64,000 nt of DNA, taken from Flavisolibacter longurius. Its GTDB lineage: Bacteria > Bacteroidota > Bacteroidia > Chitinophagales > Chitinophagaceae. The stretch is taken from positions 1 through 64,000 of the forward strand of contig JABUMY010000015.1 of NCBI GenBank assembly GCA_013327885.1, given 5' to 3'. The position numbers were made by a program, and so were the translations under genes. Of the stretch, positions 55,074-64,000 are shown piece by piece (position 1 is the first letter of the stretch; every line of letters begins with the position of its first letter). Below the pieces are notes generated by a model. The model was given only the letters and a program-made list of their open reading frames with translations. It did not search any database and had not been told where the DNA came from.

Positions 55074-55163
55074 GGCGGAGACTGAGGGATTCGAACCCTC
55101 GATACCCTTTAGAGGTATACACACTTTCCAGGCGTGCTCCTTCAACCACTCGGACAAGTCTCC
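55074..55163 (-). tRNA. tRNA-Ser (anticodon GGA)
   Basis: On the minus strand the acceptor arms GGAGACT and AGTCTCC pair. The T arm is GAGGGTTCGAATCCCTC and the anticodon loop reads CTGGAAA with anticodon GGA. The long variable arm (TATACCTCTAAAGGGTAT) is characteristic of serine tRNAs. The encoded 3' end is GCC without the final A. It is the probable attachment gene of the element. Confidence 0.93.
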
Positions 55164-55180
55164 ATTGAAGGGTGGCAAAT

Positions 55181-55957
55181 TTAAGGGATCTCCGCTATCC
55201 CGAAGAGTTTTTTTGCGTTTGCCGTTGTAATTTTTCCAATTTCAGCAACAGTAACATTCAGCAGGCCGGCGATCTTTTCCGCTACGAGGGCGGTATACGC
55301 CGGTTCGTTACGCTTGCCGCGGTACGGACCCGGTGCCAGGTAAGGGGCATCCGTTTCCAACACAAGATGCGACAAGCCTATCGCCTGCACCACCTGATCG
55401 AGCCCGCTGTTTTTAAAGGTGACAACGCCGCCAATTCCCAGGTAAAATCCGGCGGCCATCACCCTGCGGGCTTGCTCCTCGTTACCGGAAAAACAATGAA
55501 AAACACCCTGCAATCCCGGGTACTGCTCTACCACGGCAATACATTCATCCGTGGCATTGCGGGAATGAATAACAATAGGCAAACTGTATTGCTGCGCCAG
55601 GGCAATTTGCCGGTGAAAGGCCGCATACTGCTGTTCTGTATAGGTTTTGTCCCAATAGAAATCCAGCCCAATCTCCCCAATAGCGATAAAGGGTTGCTCC
55701 TCCAGGTAACGTTCAATAAGGGCAAGTTCCTTTTCAAAATCTTCCTTTACCGAACAGGGGTGTAGTCCCATCATGCTTTTGCAAAGGGGGTACTGCGCCG
55801 CCGTTTGCAGCATGGCTTCATGGGTTGCCGAATCGATGGCCGGTAGATAGATCGCTTCCACCCCGGCCGCCTGTGCCCGCCGTATCATCTCCGCACGGTC
55901 ATCCGCAAATTCGGGCAGGTAGATGTGTGAATGGGTATCAATAAGAACAGGATTCAT
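55181..55957 (-). CDS. tatD: TatD-family metal-dependent deoxyribonuclease
   Basis: 258 aa from ATG 55957; the frame upstream to 56134 is not homologous. Metal-site motifs are all present: DTHSHIYLPEF, GEIGLDFYW, VIHSRNA, FHCFSGN and ETDAPYLAP. TatD enzymes are cytoplasmic 3'-5' exonucleases linked to DNA repair. It is a single core gene upstream of tRNA-Ser, ending 17 bp from it. Confidence 0.93.
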   Translation of the reverse strand: MNPVLIDTHSHIYLPEFADDRAEMIRRAQAAGVEAIYLPAIDSATHEAMLQTAAQYPLCKSMMGLHPCSVKEDFEKELALIERYLEEQPFIAIGEIGLDFYWDKTYTEQQYAAFHRQIALAQQYSLPIVIHSRNATDECIAVVEQYPGLQGVFHCFSGNEEQARRVMAAGFYLGIGGVVTFKNSGLDQVVQAIGLSHLVLETDAPYLAPGPYRGKRNEPAYTALVAEKIAGLLNVTVAEIGKITTANAKKLFGIAEIP

Positions 55958-56228
55958 AAGCCCAAAGCTGCCGAAAAATTTCAAAAGAAAAAGGCAACCG
56001 AGGGCATTCACGCGGCAATTGCCCTGCTTTCGCCTTGAAAAATGGAATTGACACAAAAAAAGGCCGATCATCCATTCGATAAAGTCTTTGGGTTTTCGAA
56101 AGATTGGGTTAAAAATGATCAATTGGCGAACCAACTTCCCCGCTTGTGCGATGTGATCGTACCCTCAGTAAAGCGCAGGAAGCCAGGAATCTAGTCAATC
56201 CACAGGCAACGCCAGGGCCACCGGATAG

Positions 56229-56290
56229 GATAATGAAAATGATTCTCAAATTGTTTTGAGATAATTAAAATTTTATTTATACCTTTAATC
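56229..56290 (+). promoter_or_regulatory. Fur-box-like site followed by a promoter-like sequence
   Basis: GATAATGAAAATGATTCTC (56229-56247) matches the classical 19-bp Fur box at 16 positions. A TTTTG at 56254-56258 and TATACCTTTAA about 20 bp on resemble Bacteroidota -33 and -7 elements on the plus strand. No plus-strand gene follows; the only downstream feature is the hairpin at 56313. Support is weak. Confidence 0.3.
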
Positions 56291-56312
56291 CAGTTTTCAT
56301 AGGGTACGGATT

Positions 56313-56342
56313 AAAAACGGGCCAGGGTTTCTACCCAGGCCC
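56313..56342 (-). terminator. Terminator after the deacetylase gene
   Basis: In minus orientation GGGCCTGGGT, AGA and ACCCTGGCCC with one unpaired base, then GTTTTT. On the plus strand the same hairpin is followed by AAATTTTTT, so it may end transcription from both sides. It begins 19 bp after the deacetylase stop. Confidence 0.75.
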
Positions 56343-56360
56343 AAATTTTTTCAGGACCTT

Positions 56361-56990
56361 CTACAAGCGTTGAAACCGGTACCCACGGCGGGAAAGCGTC
56401 TCCAAAACAAGTGGCAACGCCGTTTGCAGGTTGCGCTTGGCCTTTTCACTGTCATGAAACACAACGATCGACCCCGGTCTTACACCCCGCAGCACAATGC
56501 GGGCACATTCCTCAGGGGAAACGGAAAGATCAAAATCAGCACTTAACACATCCCACATAACCACGGTTACCTCTTTTTTTTGCAGCACGTCTGCAAGTCC
56601 CCTTGCCTGTTTTTTCCTGATGCGACCGTAAGGCGGCCGGAACAGGGAACTGTTTATCCACTCACCCCCTTTTTTCACATCCTCCAGGTAAGGCGACGTG
56701 TCCGTTTTCCACCCATTGGGATGCGAAAAGGTATGGTTACCCGTGCGGTGGCCATCTTCCAAAATCTGCTGGTAAATACCGGGATGTTCCGCCACGTTTT
56801 TTCCAATACAAAAAAACGTAGCGGCCGCACCGTAACGCTTTAGTTCTGCCAGCACCCAGGGTGTAACGGTCGGGTGCGGCCCATCGTCAAACGTGAGGTA
56901 AACCGTTTTATCCTTGTCCGGCATTCGCCAGGTATAGCGGGGAAAGACCTTCGGCACCCACCAGGGTATTGTTAAAAAATACTTGTGCAT
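56361..56990 (-). CDS. Polysaccharide deacetylase (NodB domain)
   Basis: 209 aa. The NodB motifs are TFDDGPHP (catalytic and metal aspartates), HTFSHP (zinc histidines), RPPYG, MWDVLSADFD and the final HDSEKA. It removes acetyl groups from N-acetylglucosamine-type polymers. There is no clear signal peptide, only a hydrophobic start (YFLTIPWWVPKVF), so location is uncertain. It is a core gene of the flank. Confidence 0.9.
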   Translation of the reverse strand: MHKYFLTIPWWVPKVFPRYTWRMPDKDKTVYLTFDDGPHPTVTPWVLAELKRYGAAATFFCIGKNVAEHPGIYQQILEDGHRTGNHTFSHPNGWKTDTSPYLEDVKKGGEWINSSLFRPPYGRIRKKQARGLADVLQKKEVTVVMWDVLSADFDLSVSPEECARIVLRGVRPGSIVVFHDSEKAKRNLQTALPLVLETLSRRGYRFQRL

Positions 56991-57226
56991 GTTCTGTAAA
57001 GATAGCAGCAGGGAAAAAAGGCAGTGGAAACCGATAAACGAGCAAACCCAAATACAAAGAGCGCTTCGCCGATCATTTGTTCATTTAACAACAACCATTC
57101 GCTCGGCACAGGGAAAGACGTCACCAGAGGCCAGAAAGCTACCATACAATAGTGTGCATGCAGCACCAGTTCTTCGCTCCTTGTTCCTTGTTCTTCTGTT
57201 GGTTATTCCCACGCTATTTTTGCAGG

Positions 57227-58753
57227 ATGAACAGTTCAAAAGTCAGAGTACGGTTTGCACCCAGCCCAACGGGAGGGCTGCACCTTGGTGGCGTTCGCAC
57301 GGTGTTGTATAATTATTTATTTGCCAAACACCACGGCGGCGAGTTTATCCTTCGCATAGAAGACACCGACCAAAGCCGCTTTGTGCCGGGTGCCGAAGAC
57401 TATATTTTTGAAACCCTCAAATGGTGCGGACTCGAACCTGACGAAAGCACCCAGCATGGCGGCGCTTTTGGCCCCTACCGCCAGAGCGAACGCAAAGAAA
57501 TTTACGGCGGTTATGCCCAACAGTTAGTAGAACAGGGTTATGCTTATTATGCCTTTGATACGGCCGAAGAACTGGATCAAATGCGGGCCCGCCTGCGCAG
57601 TAACGAAAACCCCTCGCCGCAATACGATCGCACCGTTCGTACCCAAATGCGCAACTCCTTAACGCTTTCCAAAGAAGAAACGGAAACGCTTTTATCACAG
57701 AACACACCGTACGTGGTACGCATCAAAATGCCGGAAGGCGAAACGGTTTCGTTCACAGATGCCATTCGGGGTGAGGTAAGCTTTGATACATCGGTGGTGG
57801 ATGACAAAGTATTGCTCAAGGCCGATGGTATGCCAACCTATCACCTGGCCGTGGTGGTGGATGATTATGCCATGCAGATCACCCACGCTTTTCGCGGTGA
57901 AGAATGGCTGCCGAGTGCACCGGTGCATGTGCTGTTGTGGCGCTACCTTTTTGGCGAAGACAAAATGCCGCAATGGGCGCACCTCCCCCTTATCCTGGGA
58001 CCTTCGGGGAAATTGAGCAAACGCGATGGCGCCAAATACGGCTTCCCTGTTTTTGCCATGAACTGGAAAGATCCAAAGACCGGCGAACTGACGGAAGGCT
58101 TCCGCGAAAGAGGCTTCCTGCCAGAAGCGTTTGTAAACATGCTGGCCGTGCTGGGATGGAACGACGGCACTGAGCAGGAACTGTTTGCAATAGAAGAACT
58201 GGTGGAAAAATTCTCCATTGAAAGAGTGCACAGCGGCGGCGCCAAATTTGATTTTGAAAAAGCCAAATGGTTCAACCACGAGTGGATCAAAAAGCAGCCG
58301 GTTGACGCGTACAAAGACGAGGTCAAAGCCATCTTCAAAGCAAAAGGCGTCTACATCAGCGACGACAGTTATTTTGAAAAGATCCTCTCCCTGGTAAAAG
58401 ACCGCTGCACCCTTCTGCCCGATTTCTGGGAGCACAGCTTCTTTTTTTTCAAGGCACCACAAGAAATTGACTTTACACCCATCATGGCAAAATGGAACCC
58501 GGAGAAAAAAGAATTCTTCCAGGGATTTGTAAAGCCGTTGCGCAGCCTCTCCGACTGGAAAGCGCCTTCGCTGGAAGGCCTCTTTAAGCAACTGGCGGAA
58601 ACGGCAGGCATCAAGCCCGGCGAACTGCCACTGCCCCTGCGCCTGATGCTGGTAGGTGGCAAGTTTGGTCCCCCGGTTTTTGAAATTGCCGAAGTACTGG
58701 GCAAAGAAGAAACGGTTAACCGCATCGAGAACGGGTTGTCGCAATTACGTTGA
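57227..58753 (+). CDS. gltX: Glutamyl-tRNA synthetase
   Basis: 508 aa from ATG 57227, with AGGATG context; the upstream extension is not homologous. Class-I signature FAPSPTGGLHLGG (HIGH) and GKLSKRDGA (KMSKS) are present, with VDDYAMQITHAFRGEEW between them. It charges tRNA-Glu. It is a core housekeeping gene, which supports the view that the region right of tRNA-Ser is not part of the element. Confidence 0.96.
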   Translation: MNSSKVRVRFAPSPTGGLHLGGVRTVLYNYLFAKHHGGEFILRIEDTDQSRFVPGAEDYIFETLKWCGLEPDESTQHGGAFGPYRQSERKEIYGGYAQQLVEQGYAYYAFDTAEELDQMRARLRSNENPSPQYDRTVRTQMRNSLTLSKEETETLLSQNTPYVVRIKMPEGETVSFTDAIRGEVSFDTSVVDDKVLLKADGMPTYHLAVVVDDYAMQITHAFRGEEWLPSAPVHVLLWRYLFGEDKMPQWAHLPLILGPSGKLSKRDGAKYGFPVFAMNWKDPKTGELTEGFRERGFLPEAFVNMLAVLGWNDGTEQELFAIEELVEKFSIERVHSGGAKFDFEKAKWFNHEWIKKQPVDAYKDEVKAIFKAKGVYISDDSYFEKILSLVKDRCTLLPDFWEHSFFFFKAPQEIDFTPIMAKWNPEKKEFFQGFVKPLRSLSDWKAPSLEGLFKQLAETAGIKPGELPLPLRLMLVGGKFGPPVFEIAEVLGKEETVNRIENGLSQLR

Positions 58754-58772
58754 TATATTCGTGATCACATCA

Positions 58773-58810
58773 AACAACAAGGCTCGTCGTGACAGGCGAG
58801 CCTTGTTGTT
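58773..58810 (+). terminator. Strong hairpin after gltX
   Basis: AACAACAAGGCTCG, a 10-bp loop, CGAGCCTTGTTGTT: 14 perfect base pairs starting 19 bp after the stop. It lacks a long T-tract but ends TTGTTGTT. Confidence 0.65.
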
Positions 58811-58899
58811 GATAGCACCTCTATCGACGTCAGTGAAACAGGAGGCAGCATTGCGTATCGTGTGAAAACAAGAATTATCTTGTAGCCCAACTGCACTGT

Positions 58900-60429
58900 A
58901 TGAGAAAAGAAAAATGGATACTCCTGCTCCTTTTCCTGCTAAAGTTTTCCTTGCCCTTTTTGCTTTCGCACCCGGTGTATGAATTGCACCGCGATGAATT
59001 TCTCTATTATGAGCAGGGCCACCACCTGGCATTTGGCTACCTCGAAAACCCGCCCCTGATCGGTATCCTCGCCGCCATCTCATCGGCGTTGGGAGGAGGT
59101 TTCTTCTGGATAAAATTCTGGCCGGCCTTGTTCGGTGTACTCACACTCTTGTATACACTAAAAATCACAAGAGAACTGGGTGGCGGCTTTTACGCACAGG
59201 TCCTGGCTTCCCTCGGACTGATCCTAACCGCTTACCTGCGCATTCATTTTTTGTTTCAACCAAATTTTCTCGAGATCTTTTTCTGGACGCTTGCCTTTAA
59301 TTTCCTGGTTCGGTACCTCAACACGGGCAAACAAAGCTTTTTCTTTCCACTGGCCATTGCCTTAGCCCTTGGTTGGTACAGCAAATACTCCGTATTATTT
59401 TTTATCGCCGCCTTTTTCCTGTCTATTTTGCTCACACACCATAGACGACTGCTGGTGACCAAACAATTCTGGCTGGCGGTGCTCACCGGCGTTGTATTGG
59501 TGGTGCCCAATGTGCTTTGGCAGTACAACCACAACTGGCCGCTTTTTCACCACATGCAGGAGTTGCAGGAAACCCAGTTGCAACACCTCAACCGCCTGGA
59601 CTTTATCAAAGAGCAGGTTCTTTTCCTGCTGCCCGTTGCCTTTCTTTGGATGGGTGGCCTTTACTGGCTCTTTACACAAAAGGCCTACCGGCTGCTGGCG
59701 CTTTGTTTTGTTTTTATTCTTCTCCTGATCATGTTGGGAAGCGGCAAAGGTTATTACACGCTGGGGGCCTATCCTATGCTGGTAGCCGCGGGTGCGGCCT
59801 GGGCCGAGCGGGTAAGCCGGCACAAACGCTGGTTTCGACCCGCTTTTGCCGGCCTTGTTCTCTTGCTGGCGCTTCCGTTTATTCCGCTGCTGCTGCCCCT
59901 GCAAAAACCGGAAGACATGGCTGCCAGCAACCAAAAATTTGGTGTTGGCAAACTGGGTTTGCTACGATGGGAAGATGGACAGGATCATCCCCTGCAACCG
60001 GATTTTGCGGATATGCTGGGATGGAAAGAACTGGCGCAAAAAGCAGAGAGGCTTTACCAGCAACAACCCGATTCGGCCAAAGCAACCACTATGATCTATT
60101 GCGCCAGTTACGGTCTTGCCGGTGGCATAAAATATTATGCAACGGACAAATCCTTTCGCGACAAGATATTCAGTGAGAACGGGACCTTTCTCCTCTGGGC
60201 GCCTTCGCGTCTCTATTTCAAACACCTGGTTGTGATAGACGATGAAGCGCCGGAGGCCGACGACAACGTGTTGAAACGTTTTGCTTCCACCAGGGTTGTT
60301 GACTCCTGCACAAATATGTACGCAAGGCAATTGGGGGTGAAGATTTTTCATTTGCAAAATGCTGCTGACAGTGCCTGGATCATTGCTGCAAACGACATCC
60401 GGGAAGCCAAACAAAAGTTCAGTCGCTAA
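58900..60429 (+). CDS. Membrane glycosyltransferase of the GT39/ArnT type
   Basis: 509 aa with about ten membrane segments in the first 340 residues. The luminal loop near residues 26-35 has [14 protein letters not shown], an ArnT/PMT-like acidic site (DE), followed by YLENPPLIG. The C-terminal soluble part (about 345-509) is extracytoplasmic. Such enzymes move sugars from polyprenyl-phosphate donors. The substrate is unknown. Confidence 0.85.
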   Translation: MRKEKWILLLLFLLKFSLPFLLSHPVYELHRDEFLYYEQGHHLAFGYLENPPLIGILAAISSALGGGFFWIKFWPALFGVLTLLYTLKITRELGGGFYAQVLASLGLILTAYLRIHFLFQPNFLEIFFWTLAFNFLVRYLNTGKQSFFFPLAIALALGWYSKYSVLFFIAAFFLSILLTHHRRLLVTKQFWLAVLTGVVLVVPNVLWQYNHNWPLFHHMQELQETQLQHLNRLDFIKEQVLFLLPVAFLWMGGLYWLFTQKAYRLLALCFVFILLLIMLGSGKGYYTLGAYPMLVAAGAAWAERVSRHKRWFRPAFAGLVLLLALPFIPLLLPLQKPEDMAASNQKFGVGKLGLLRWEDGQDHPLQPDFADMLGWKELAQKAERLYQQQPDSAKATTMIYCASYGLAGGIKYYATDKSFRDKIFSENGTFLLWAPSRLYFKHLVVIDDEAPEADDNVLKRFASTRVVDSCTNMYARQLGVKIFHLQNAADSAWIIAANDIREAKQKFSR

Positions 60430-60467
60430 GTGCTTGCCTGGTTTTGTGTTATTTTCGCAGCCTCGCT

Positions 60468-60884
60468 ATGCAAACAATCAATCGTCCCATAAGAGTGCTG
60501 GTGGCCAAAGTAGGGCTGGATGGTCACGACCGTGGTGCCAAAGTAATTGCCACGGCCCTGCGTGATGCCGGCATGGAAGTGATCTATACAGGCCTGCGGC
60601 AAACCCCGGAAATGGTGGTGGCCGCTGCCCTGCAGGAAGACGTGGACGCCATTGGCATCTCTATTCTCTCCGGCGCCCACATGACAGTGTTTCCAAAAGT
60701 AGCTGCGCTGATGAAAGAAAAAGGCATGAACGATGTTCTGCTTACCGGCGGCGGTATCATTCCCGAAGAAGACATGAAGGCGCTCAATGAAAAAGGTGTT
60801 GGTCGGTTATTTGCACCGGGAACGCCTACCACTGATATTGCCGGCTACATCACAACCTGGGTAGCAGAGCACCGGAACTTTTAA
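60468..60884 (+). CDS. Cobalamin-binding domain protein (methylmalonyl-CoA mutase C-terminal type)
   Basis: 138 aa from ATG 60468. It has [15 protein letters not shown] (the DxHxxG B12 motif), then [10 protein letters not shown] and [13 protein letters not shown], as in the C-terminal subunit of methylmalonyl-CoA mutase. It consists of this domain only and would need a catalytic partner from elsewhere. It is convergent with the LytTR gene, overlapping by 4 bp. Confidence 0.9.
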   Translation: MQTINRPIRVLVAKVGLDGHDRGAKVIATALRDAGMEVIYTGLRQTPEMVVAAALQEDVDAIGISILSGAHMTVFPKVAALMKEKGMNDVLLTGGGIIPEEDMKALNEKGVGRLFAPGTPTTDIAGYITTWVAEHRNF

Positions 60885-61648
60885 CGATCAAACCACTTTT
60901 TGAACGCCGGGGCCTTTTCGCGGCTGATATCTACCTCGAATTTCAGTGGTGCTTTTACATGCGCCGTCAGCTTTTGGTTTTCGTGTGGCCTGATGGTTTG
61001 AATTGAATCGATGTTGATGATGAATTGCCGGTTGGCCCTGTAGAAAATCCGTGGGTCAAGCAACTCTTCAATCTCTTCCAGCGTGGTGTAATCAAGAATG
61101 TATTTATCGCCGCTGAACGTGTACAGGTAATTCAGGTTCTCCCGCATAAAACAGGCTATGTCCGCTGTTTTTACCGGTATCCACTGGTGGCGGAAATGAA
61201 CAATAAACTTTTCCTTGTACAAAGGTGCCTGTTTGGGGTTTTGCAGGCTTTGCAGCAGCTCCTGGATATTCGTTGGTGCTTTTTGTTCCGGCTGCAGGTA
61301 CCGGCGTGTTTTTTCAATGGCCTTTTGCAGGTCATCTTCATCAATGGGTTTCAGCAGATAATCAATACCATTTACTTTAAAGGCACGGATCGCATATTCA
61401 TCATAGGCTGTTGTAAAAATGACGGGACAGTTTAACTGGAACTGGTCAAACAATTCAAAGCTGACCCCATCGCTGAGTTGTATATCCATGAACAACAAAT
61501 CGGGTTCGGCGTTTTGCATAAACCACTTGCGGGCTGTTTTTAAACTGGGCAGGTGTTCAATGACTTTTACATCGCCGGCAACAGCCTGAATTTTTGCCTG
61601 CAATTCTTTGGCAATAAGATTTTCATCTTCGATAATGACGGCGTTCAT
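60881..61648 (-). CDS. LytTR-family response regulator
   Basis: 255 aa. An N-terminal receiver has phosphorylation site [11 protein letters not shown] (aspartate near residue 55), [12 protein letters not shown] and a conserved lysine in YLLKPID. A C-terminal LytTR DNA-binding domain follows (about 145-250, [32 protein letters not shown]). The start overlaps the histidine-kinase stop by 4 bp, so the two are a coupled pair. Confidence 0.94.
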   Translation of the reverse strand: MNAVIIEDENLIAKELQAKIQAVAGDVKVIEHLPSLKTARKWFMQNAEPDLLFMDIQLSDGVSFELFDQFQLNCPVIFTTAYDEYAIRAFKVNGIDYLLKPIDEDDLQKAIEKTRRYLQPEQKAPTNIQELLQSLQNPKQAPLYKEKFIVHFRHQWIPVKTADIACFMRENLNYLYTFSGDKYILDYTTLEEIEELLDPRIFYRANRQFIINIDSIQTIRPHENQKLTAHVKAPLKFEVDISREKAPAFKKWFDR

Positions 61649-64000
61649 ATCAATGGTATTTTAATGGTATAAAACTGTTCGTCCTCTTCTATGACAATAG
61701 GTTTGCGGGTAAGGTAGCGATATAGTGACGTTAGGTTGCGAAGCCCCTGCCTGTTGCTGGTTTCAACAAAATTTTTCCGCTGCAGGTTGTTCCGCGTTAC
61801 GAGGTAATCGTCTTCAATGTAAATGTGGATCACAAGCGGCGATTCATCATCGATAATATTGTGCTTGATAGCATTCTCCAGTAAATTCTGCAGGGTGACC
61901 GGTGCAATCTTTTTGTAATACTCGTCTTCCGGTACGGCTATGTTAACCTGTAAACCGGTTTCAAAACGGGTTTGCTGCAGCCTGATGTAATGCGCTACAA
62001 ATTTCACTTCTTCCCCCAGCGATACTACCTCATGATCCCTGCTCTTCAAAATATAACGGTAGATTTTCGACATACCATCCAGAAACTGGCTGGCAAGTTT
62101 TGGATCCACTTTAATCAGGCTGCCCAGCGACGTTAGGGAGTTAAAAAGAAAGTGCGGATTCAATTGCTGTTTAAGACCTTCATACATAACCAGTGCCTTT
62201 TCTTTTTCAAGGGCCTGGGCTTTGGTTTGCAACAAAAAGATGCGTCGTTGTTGCCGCAGCCGGTTTTTATAATACCAGTAGGCAAATCCGATGGCGGAAC
62301 TAAAAACAAGAGCCCAGAACCACCAGGCTTTGTAAAACACTGTACCGATGGAAACTGCCAGTGTTTTTTCATTCACAAGCCAGTGATTGGGATCATCGGT
62401 GGCTTTGTAGCGAAAGGTGTACGTCCCGCCCGTTACATTGGTGTACGTAACGATCCGGTTTTTGGTATAGGTCCAATCCTTGTCAAAGCCGTCCAGCTTG
62501 TACGCATACCAGGTTTGTTCGGGGTTGTCGTAATTAAAAGCCGTTAACTGCAACGTAAAAAAGTTCTGGTCCCATTTTAAATTAAGACTTGTCAGCGCTT
62601 CTGCATTGACCGCATGCGTCTCCCGACCGGAAATGTGCAGTGAGGACAGCAGAACGTCCAGCACCTGTTTTTTTGCTGCATAACGATCGGGGTTAAACCG
62701 CACAAAGCCCTTCATGGTTGGATAAATAAAATCACCTTCCGGCGTTTCAAATGCATCCATGTCGGCAAACTCCATGGTTGGCAACCCGTCGTTTACATCA
62801 AAGGTTCTGAAGTTGGTCCGGCTGCTGTCAAATACCAGCAATCCTTGGGTACTGCCCATCCAGATATTGTTTCGCTTATCCACCTTTAAACCCGATAGTT
62901 TTATAGAAGGCAGACCGTCACGACCCGTGTACCATTTGAATTTGCCCGTGCCTGGATTGTAAGAAGTAAGCCCGGTAAAACTGGTGCACCAAATAACACC
63001 ATCCCTGTCTTCCACAATTGAATTGATGGTGTTGTTGATGATGGTCGTATCACCGCCCTCTTTTCGCATCCAATGCTTAACCGTGTTGGTTACCGGATCG
63101 TAAAAGAGCAGGCCGGCGCCATTGCCCCCAAACCACAGGCGCTTTTTTCGGTCTTCATAAATGGTTCTTGCCCCTTTATTGGCAAAGGGCTTTAACACCG
63201 TATGTGTGTTGAGCGAAGAAAAACGACGGTGAACCGTGTCGCGATAAAAAATATTATCCCGTGCACCCACCCATACTATATTTCTACTGTCTAAAAAAAC
63301 TTTCCAGATAAACGTTTTGGGAAGCGAGTCCCGTTCATCCAGGAACTGCATTTTCCCCTGAGGGGTAAAGCGGTTCATGCCGCCGGCTGTGCCGATCCAG
63401 ATATTATTTTCCGCATCGGCAACCACCGACCGGACGGATGCATTGTGAAGCTGTACTTTTTTTTGTTCGTTGGTATAATAGCTGTATTGATGGGTAGACG
63501 GATCCTGCCGTAAAAGAAGTCCGCCATATCCAAACCAGTAGGCCCCCTTTTGATCAATGGCCATAGAGCGGGCCCACGAAACATTGGTTTTGTTCAGCAG
63601 AGCTATGGGCTGGTGAAGAACGGAAAACAAGTTATTGGCAGGATGAAAATAATTTACGCCATACCCTTCGCTGCCAACCCATAAAAATCCCCGTTTGCTT
63701 TGGTAGATAGCATTAAGCGGCCCGGCCGAAACCGTGCTGGGATCAAGGGGGTTGGGCGGAAAAAGTTGAAATGTATTCTTCTTTTGATCGAACTTGATCA
63801 CACCACTGAAATTGGTGGTTGCCCAGAGTTCGCCCCTGTTATCGACAAGAAAAGCATACACTGAACCACCTGTGAAACCGGAAGGCGTTTGCGAAAACTG
63901 GTTATACACTTGGAACCCGGTAAAGGCCCCGTTGGTTTTTGTAATGGCAGTATTATCGCCGGTACTAAACCAAATATTCTCTTGCCCATCCACTGCGATT
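61645..64000 (-). CDS. Sensor histidine kinase with propeller repeats, 5' end outside window
   Basis: At least 782 residues visible, and the frame is open to the window edge, so the true start lies beyond. Many two-component-regulator propeller repeats of the NIWFGT...GLNR type (for example ENNIWIGTAGGMNRF) are followed by a Y_Y_Y domain, a membrane segment (WWFWALVFSSAIGFAYWYY) and a LytS-type kinase core with NPHFLFNSL as phospho-acceptor and NLLENAIKHN as N-box. It senses an outside signal and phosphorylates the LytTR regulator. Confidence 0.93.
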   Translation of the reverse strand, partial: IAVDGQENIWFSTGDNTAITKTNGAFTGFQVYNQFSQTPSGFTGGSVYAFLVDNRGELWATTNFSGVIKFDQKKNTFQLFPPNPLDPSTVSAGPLNAIYQSKRGFLWVGSEGYGVNYFHPANNLFSVLHQPIALLNKTNVSWARSMAIDQKGAYWFGYGGLLLRQDPSTHQYSYYTNEQKKVQLHNASVRSVVADAENNIWIGTAGGMNRFTPQGKMQFLDERDSLPKTFIWKVFLDSRNIVWVGARDNIFYRDTVHRRFSSLNTHTVLKPFANKGARTIYEDRKKRLWFGGNGAGLLFYDPVTNTVKHWMRKEGGDTTIINNTINSIVEDRDGVIWCTSFTGLTSYNPGTGKFKWYTGRDGLPSIKLSGLKVDKRNNIWMGSTQGLLVFDSSRTNFRTFDVNDGLPTMEFADMDAFETPEGDFIYPTMKGFVRFNPDRYAAKKQVLDVLLSSLHISGRETHAVNAEALTSLNLKWDQNFFTLQLTAFNYDNPEQTWYAYKLDGFDKDWTYTKNRIVTYTNVTGGTYTFRYKATDDPNHWLVNEKTLAVSIGTVFYKAWWFWALVFSSAIGFAYWYYKNRLRQQRRIFLLQTKAQALEKEKALVMYEGLKQQLNPHFLFNSLTSLGSLIKVDPKLASQFLDGMSKIYRYILKSRDHEVVSLGEEVKFVAHYIRLQQTRFETGLQVNIAVPEDEYYKKIAPVTLQNLLENAIKHNIIDDESPLVIHIYIEDDYLVTRNNLQRKNFVETSNRQGLRNLTSLYRYLTRKPIVIEEDEQFYTIKIPLI

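Noticed and set aside
57695-58744. 349-codon open frame antisense to gltX
   Set aside because: It is the mirror of the well-conserved gltX gene; its residues show no domain, and long antisense frames arise from the codon bias of gltX.

Overview
The window looks like a chromosome segment of a Bacteroidota bacterium, most likely a Chitinophagaceae relative. The evidence is family content: a sensor kinase with two-component-regulator propeller repeats paired to a LytTR regulator, a Bacteroides-type tyrosine integrase, Bacteroidota-style mob genes and TTTG/TAnnTTTG-like promoters. From about 55.07 kb to the right end it is ordinary core genome: tRNA-Ser, tatD, a polysaccharide deacetylase, gltX, a GT39-type glycosyltransferase, a small B12-binding protein, and a LytTR regulator with its histidine kinase, which runs off the window.

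Left of tRNA-Ser(GGA) lies one large integrated element. Its tyrosine integrase (53.6-54.8 kb) sits beside the tRNA 3' end. A mobilisation module (GIY-YIG protein, SSB, broken DUF932 and MutS-like genes, RadC, accessory Mob protein, relaxase, VirD4-like coupling protein) fills 38.4-49.2 kb, with no type IV secretion genes visible. The element is therefore best read as an integrative mobilisable element whose far end lies beyond base 1.

The cargo is mainly a defence island, nearly all on the minus strand. A WYL regulator (36.9-37.9 kb) heads a complete type-1-like BREX locus: rmuC, a VWA protein, a caspase-like protein, brxA, brxB, brxC, pglX, pglZ and brxL. BrxL has lost the Lon peptidase domain and instead carries a domain strongly resembling the eukaryotic MIT C-terminal (MIT_C, phospholipase-D-like) domain. 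Downstream come a two-zinc-finger protein, a CBS protein, two unknown acidic proteins, a long MetK (S-adenosylmethionine synthetase) and several small genes, two of them frameshifted. Four copies of one palindrome (TTGTGCAA-N5-TTGCACAA or close variants) lie in front of the 122-aa gene, rmuC-BREX, the acidic pair and metK. This suggests a single regulon in which MetK would supply the methyl donor for PglX.

The left 12.7 kb holds a second candidate defence operon that I cannot match to a named system: a 69-aa protein, a RecD-like helicase with a C-terminal nuclease-like domain, a 2308-aa GHKL-ATPase/SF1-helicase fusion, a small broken gene, and a VWA protein with a DUF3883 nuclease-like domain.

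Other accessory modules are a GNAT-like/HigA-like toxin-antitoxin pair with twin operators, placed between a radC gene and a vestige of a second radC; a membrane coiled-coil protein with a 120-aa partner; and a DUF262 / DUF3696-type ATPase / unknown triad with gene debris on both sides. Several genes are broken by single-base shifts or in-frame stops. I cannot tell from the sequence alone which are real decay and which are base-calling errors.
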